Positions 6,241 to 7,498 of a stretch of DNA of 7,498 nucleotides are shown here, in pieces; position 1 is the stretch's first letter; the number at the start of each line of letters is the position of its first letter. The DNA comes from an archaeon (GTDB taxonomy: Archaea > Methanobacteriota > Methanobacteria > Methanobacteriales > Methanobacteriaceae), in NCBI GenBank assembly GCA_024409165.1, contig JAKSUE010000067.1, positions 1 to 7,498 of the forward strand. The letters are read 5' to 3'. The notes below the pieces were generated by a model, which did no database searches, had not been told where the DNA came from, and saw only the letters and a list, made by a program, of their open reading frames with translations. The position numbers were made by a program, and so were the translations under genes.

Positions 6241-6293
6241 ATTAAATAAAAAAGATGGAAAATTATTAAAACACCAATTAATAATTATTCCAT
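6241..6293 (-). terminator. Hairpin plus T-tract terminator of the ABM-domain gene
   Basis: On the plus strand ATGGAAAATTATTA (6255-6268) pairs with TAATAATTATTCCAT (6279-6293), giving 14 base pairs with one bulged base and a 10-base loop. On the minus strand the stem is followed by CTTTTTTATTTAATT (6254-6240), a six-T run and further T-rich sequence. The upstream arm contains the last two codons and the TAA stop of the gene (ATG GAA TAA). There is no T-tract on the other side, so it serves the minus strand only. Confidence 0.75.
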
Positions 6294-6581
6294 TAAATGA
6301 ATTTCTTCACTATCATAAACAGTTATTTCACTATCTTCAGTAAAAACTTTAGAACAATGATCAAAGAATTTAAAGTGAGCAGAGTTAAGATGTTGATTTA
6401 AACCATCCATATCTTCCCATTTTTCAATAAATAAAAAAGCATTATCATCTAATGAACTAACTAAATCATAAGAAATATTCTTTTCTTCATTGCGAGTAAT
6501 ATCTACTAAATCACTTGCAATTTTAATAAATTCAGGTTCTTTACCTTCTTTTGGAATAACTTTAGCTATAACAATAATCAT
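6285..6581 (-). CDS. ABM-domain protein (YgiN-like, putative quinol monooxygenase family)
   Basis: The 98-residue protein is a single antibiotic-biosynthesis-monooxygenase (ABM) domain with a ferredoxin-like fold, usually dimeric. The N-terminal strand MIIVIAKVIPKEGKEPEF (1-18), ISYDLVSSLDD (36-46), FLFIEKWEDMDGLNQHLNS (49-67) and HFKFF (69-73) follow the family pattern, with conserved tryptophan W55 and histidines H64 and H69. The usual E-x-G-C before the 'sYdl' strand is replaced by EEKN (32-35). The family name implies oxygen use, which is doubtful in a strict anaerobe; many members have unproven activity, so the substrate is unknown. The start is supported by a GGTGAT ribosome-binding site (6590-6585 on the minus strand) just before ATG. 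The gene has its own terminator and a promoter candidate with an inverted repeat upstream, so it appears to be a single-gene unit. It lies convergent to the 95-residue gene and downstream of npdG. Confidence 0.88.
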   Translation of the reverse strand: MIIVIAKVIPKEGKEPEFIKIASDLVDITRNEEKNISYDLVSSLDDNAFLFIEKWEDMDGLNQHLNSAHFKFFDHCSKVFTEDSEITVYDSEEIHLME

Positions 6582-6625
6582 AAAATCACCAAAATAATAT
6601 AAAAATAAAAAATAAAAATTAAACT

Positions 6626-6652
6626 ATTTTACAAAATATGTAAAATTATAAA
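6626..6652 (-). promoter_or_regulatory. Promoter and operator-like inverted repeat of the ABM-domain gene
   Basis: On the minus strand TTTATAAT (6652-6645) is a good TATA-box candidate 64 bases from the start codon. It overlaps by two bases a perfect 7-bp inverted repeat, ATTTTAC (6626-6632) and GTAAAAT (6640-6646), with a 7-base spacer. Transcription would start near 6620-6625, so a protein bound to the repeat would cover the gap between TATA box and start site. That is the usual place for an archaeal repressor. The regulator is unknown. Confidence 0.4.
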
Positions 6653-6660
6653 CTAAATTA

Positions 6661-6720
6661 TTAAAAATAAAAATAAAATAAAAAAGAAAAGAGAATAGAT
6701 AAAAATCAATAAATCTATTC
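6661..6720 (-). terminator. Hairpin plus T-tract terminator of npdG
   Basis: GAATAGAT (6693-6700) and ATCTATTC (6713-6720) form a perfect 8-bp stem with a 12-base loop. On the minus strand the stem is followed by TCTTTTCTTTTTTATTTTAT and more T-rich sequence down to about 6661. The upstream arm contains the last glutamate codon and the TAG stop of npdG. The long T-rich tract separates npdG transcription from the ABM gene downstream. Confidence 0.7.
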
Positions 6721-7395
6721 AAAGTCAATACCAGTTATTCTGAGTCCACCATAATGGGATTTATATTTAATGTTTAATCCAATTAATAATGGAGTGATTT
6801 TTTCAATAACTCTTGCTTTTTCTAAAATACCACAATCTAAAGTTCTAATACCTGGGATTTTGTTAATGATTTCAGCAGCTATTTCTTTAGATTCTTTATC
6901 ATCACCTGCAATTAAACAATCACAGTCAATTTCTTCAGGAATATTAGATAAGTGAGAGTTACTAATGTTACAGAAAGCACAAATAACTTTTGCACCAGTA
7001 CCTTCTAAGATTTTTGCAGTTCTTTCAGCAGCAGAACCTTCCATTAAATCAATGAATCTGAATGGTTTTCCACCAATAGCAGTTTCTAAAGGTACAGTTG
7101 CATCCATAACAATTTTATCTTTACAAAACTCTTTAATTCCTTCTAAAGTAGGTTTTTGAGCAGCTAAAGGAACAGTAATAATTAATACATCTCCTTCTTT
7201 TGCAGCATCTTCATTAGCCATAGCTTTCATAGAAGATAAGTCATAATCTGCTAATTTTTCTTTAGCTTCAGCAACAACAGCTACAGCTTTTTCTTCTTTA
7301 CGAGAACCAATAATAACATCAACGCCAGCAATAGCTAAACGTTCACCAATACCTAAACCTTGTGGACCAGTTCCACCAATAATACTTACAATCAT
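6715..7395 (-). CDS. npdG: F420H2:NADP+ oxidoreductase (NADPH-dependent F420 reductase)
   Basis: This cytoplasmic enzyme transfers hydride between reduced coenzyme F420 and NADP+, and in hydrogenotrophic methanogens it supplies NADPH for biosynthesis. Numbering from the chosen start, the protein has 226 residues, the normal length. It opens with the Rossmann loop IIGGTGPQGLGIGERLA (5-21), then IIGSRKEEKA (28-37), where S31 and R32 are placed to bind the NADP 2'-phosphate. VLIITVPL (70-77) and KIVMDATVPL (94-103) follow, then KVICAFCNIS (136-145) and CDCLIAGDD (158-166). The C-terminal DCGILEKARVIEKITPLLIG (187-206) followed by NIKYKSHYGGLRITG (208-222) is characteristic of Fno/NpdG. A TTG seven codons upstream (7416) would give 233 residues. 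The ATG at 7395 is preferred because AGAGGA (7407-7402) lies seven bases before it and the family N-terminus starts M-x-V/I-x-I-I-G-G. It is on the minus strand, with its own terminator downstream. Confidence 0.95.
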   Translation of the reverse strand: MIVSIIGGTGPQGLGIGERLAIAGVDVIIGSRKEEKAVAVVAEAKEKLADYDLSSMKAMANEDAAKEGDVLIITVPLAAQKPTLEGIKEFCKDKIVMDATVPLETAIGGKPFRFIDLMEGSAAERTAKILEGTGAKVICAFCNISNSHLSNIPEEIDCDCLIAGDDKESKEIAAEIINKIPGIRTLDCGILEKARVIEKITPLLIGLNIKYKSHYGGLRITGIDFE

Positions 7396-7447
7396 AATAA
7401 TTCCTCTATTAATCAATTAATAAAAATAATAAATTAATCATAATTAA

Positions 7448-7497
7448 TTACTGAATAATAATATATGAAAATAAATTAATAAAGTTTCTTACTGAAT
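7448..7497 (-). promoter_or_regulatory. Possible npdG promoter flanked by direct repeats
   Basis: On the minus strand TCATATATTA (7467-7458) is a TATA-box candidate that would start transcription near 7437 and give a leader of about 40 bases with the AGAGGA site. The word ATTCAGTAA occurs exactly at 7497-7489 and 7456-7448 (minus strand), 41 bp apart or about four helical turns, one copy on each side of the box. The C- and G-containing 9-mer stands out in this A/T spacer. The window ends here, so further copies would not be visible. Confidence 0.4.
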
Positions 7498-7498
7498 T

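Noticed and set aside
5879..6581. Toxin-antitoxin pair made of the 95-aa and ABM-domain genes
   Set aside because: The genes are convergent with separate transcription signals, and the ABM-domain protein is not an antitoxin type.
6770..7159. Two plus-strand frames of 61 and 64 codons inside npdG
   Set aside because: Both are antisense to conserved npdG segments and have no matching features.
7396..7416. Upstream TTG start for npdG (seven extra residues)
   Set aside because: The AGAGGA ribosome-binding site lies inside that extension and points to the ATG at 7395, which also matches the family N-terminus.

Overview
The window looks like chromosomal DNA of a methanogenic archaeon of the Methanobacteriales, most likely Methanobrevibacter or a close relative. 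Three things point there. The genes include the archaeal aromatic-amino-acid entry pair (ADH synthase plus 3-dehydroquinate synthase II) and an F420-dependent NADP reductase. Base composition is very AT-rich, with spacers that are almost pure A/T. Ribosome-binding sites are of the GGAGG/GGTGAT type. The genus is inferred, not proven.

Layout, left to right. (1) A small membrane-anchored DUF4012 protein on + (67-786), followed by a clear hairpin plus T-tract terminator (821-865). (2) hemL on - (1021-2286), glutamate-1-semialdehyde aminomutase for tetrapyrrole synthesis (F430, corrinoids, heme). (3) A 258-base divergent promoter region holding a duplicated two-block repeat, possible TATA boxes and overlapping inverted repeats. 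(4) A + strand run of five genes: aroA' (2545-3345), aroB' (3500-4627, TTG start), thpR (4702-5274), a nitroreductase-family flavoprotein (5327-5836) and a 95-residue DUF4258/RelE-like protein (5879-6166). (5) Facing it on -, an ABM-domain protein (6285-6581) and npdG (6715-7395). Each of these two has its own hairpin/T-tract terminator and a candidate promoter with a repeat positioned like an operator.

aroA' and aroB' catalyse consecutive steps: 6-deoxy-5-ketofructose 1-phosphate plus aspartate semialdehyde gives ADH, then 3-dehydroquinate, replacing the DAHP route to chorismate. thpR is an RNA-processing gene. The nitroreductase, ABM protein and F420:NADP oxidoreductase form a loose redox neighbourhood, but nothing in the sequence proves they work together. 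The spacers of the + run lack T-tracts on the sense strand, which fits read-through transcription. They are filled with short A/T tandem repeats, notably three 14-bp units each carrying the palindrome TTAAATTTAA just before aroB'.

No RNA genes, insertion sequences, CRISPR arrays or phage genes were seen, and no gene-free stretch exceeds 300 bases. I found no clearly novel multi-gene system. The most unusual signals are the repeat architecture of the spacers, the operator-like repeats at three promoters, and terminators whose stems contain the stop codon.
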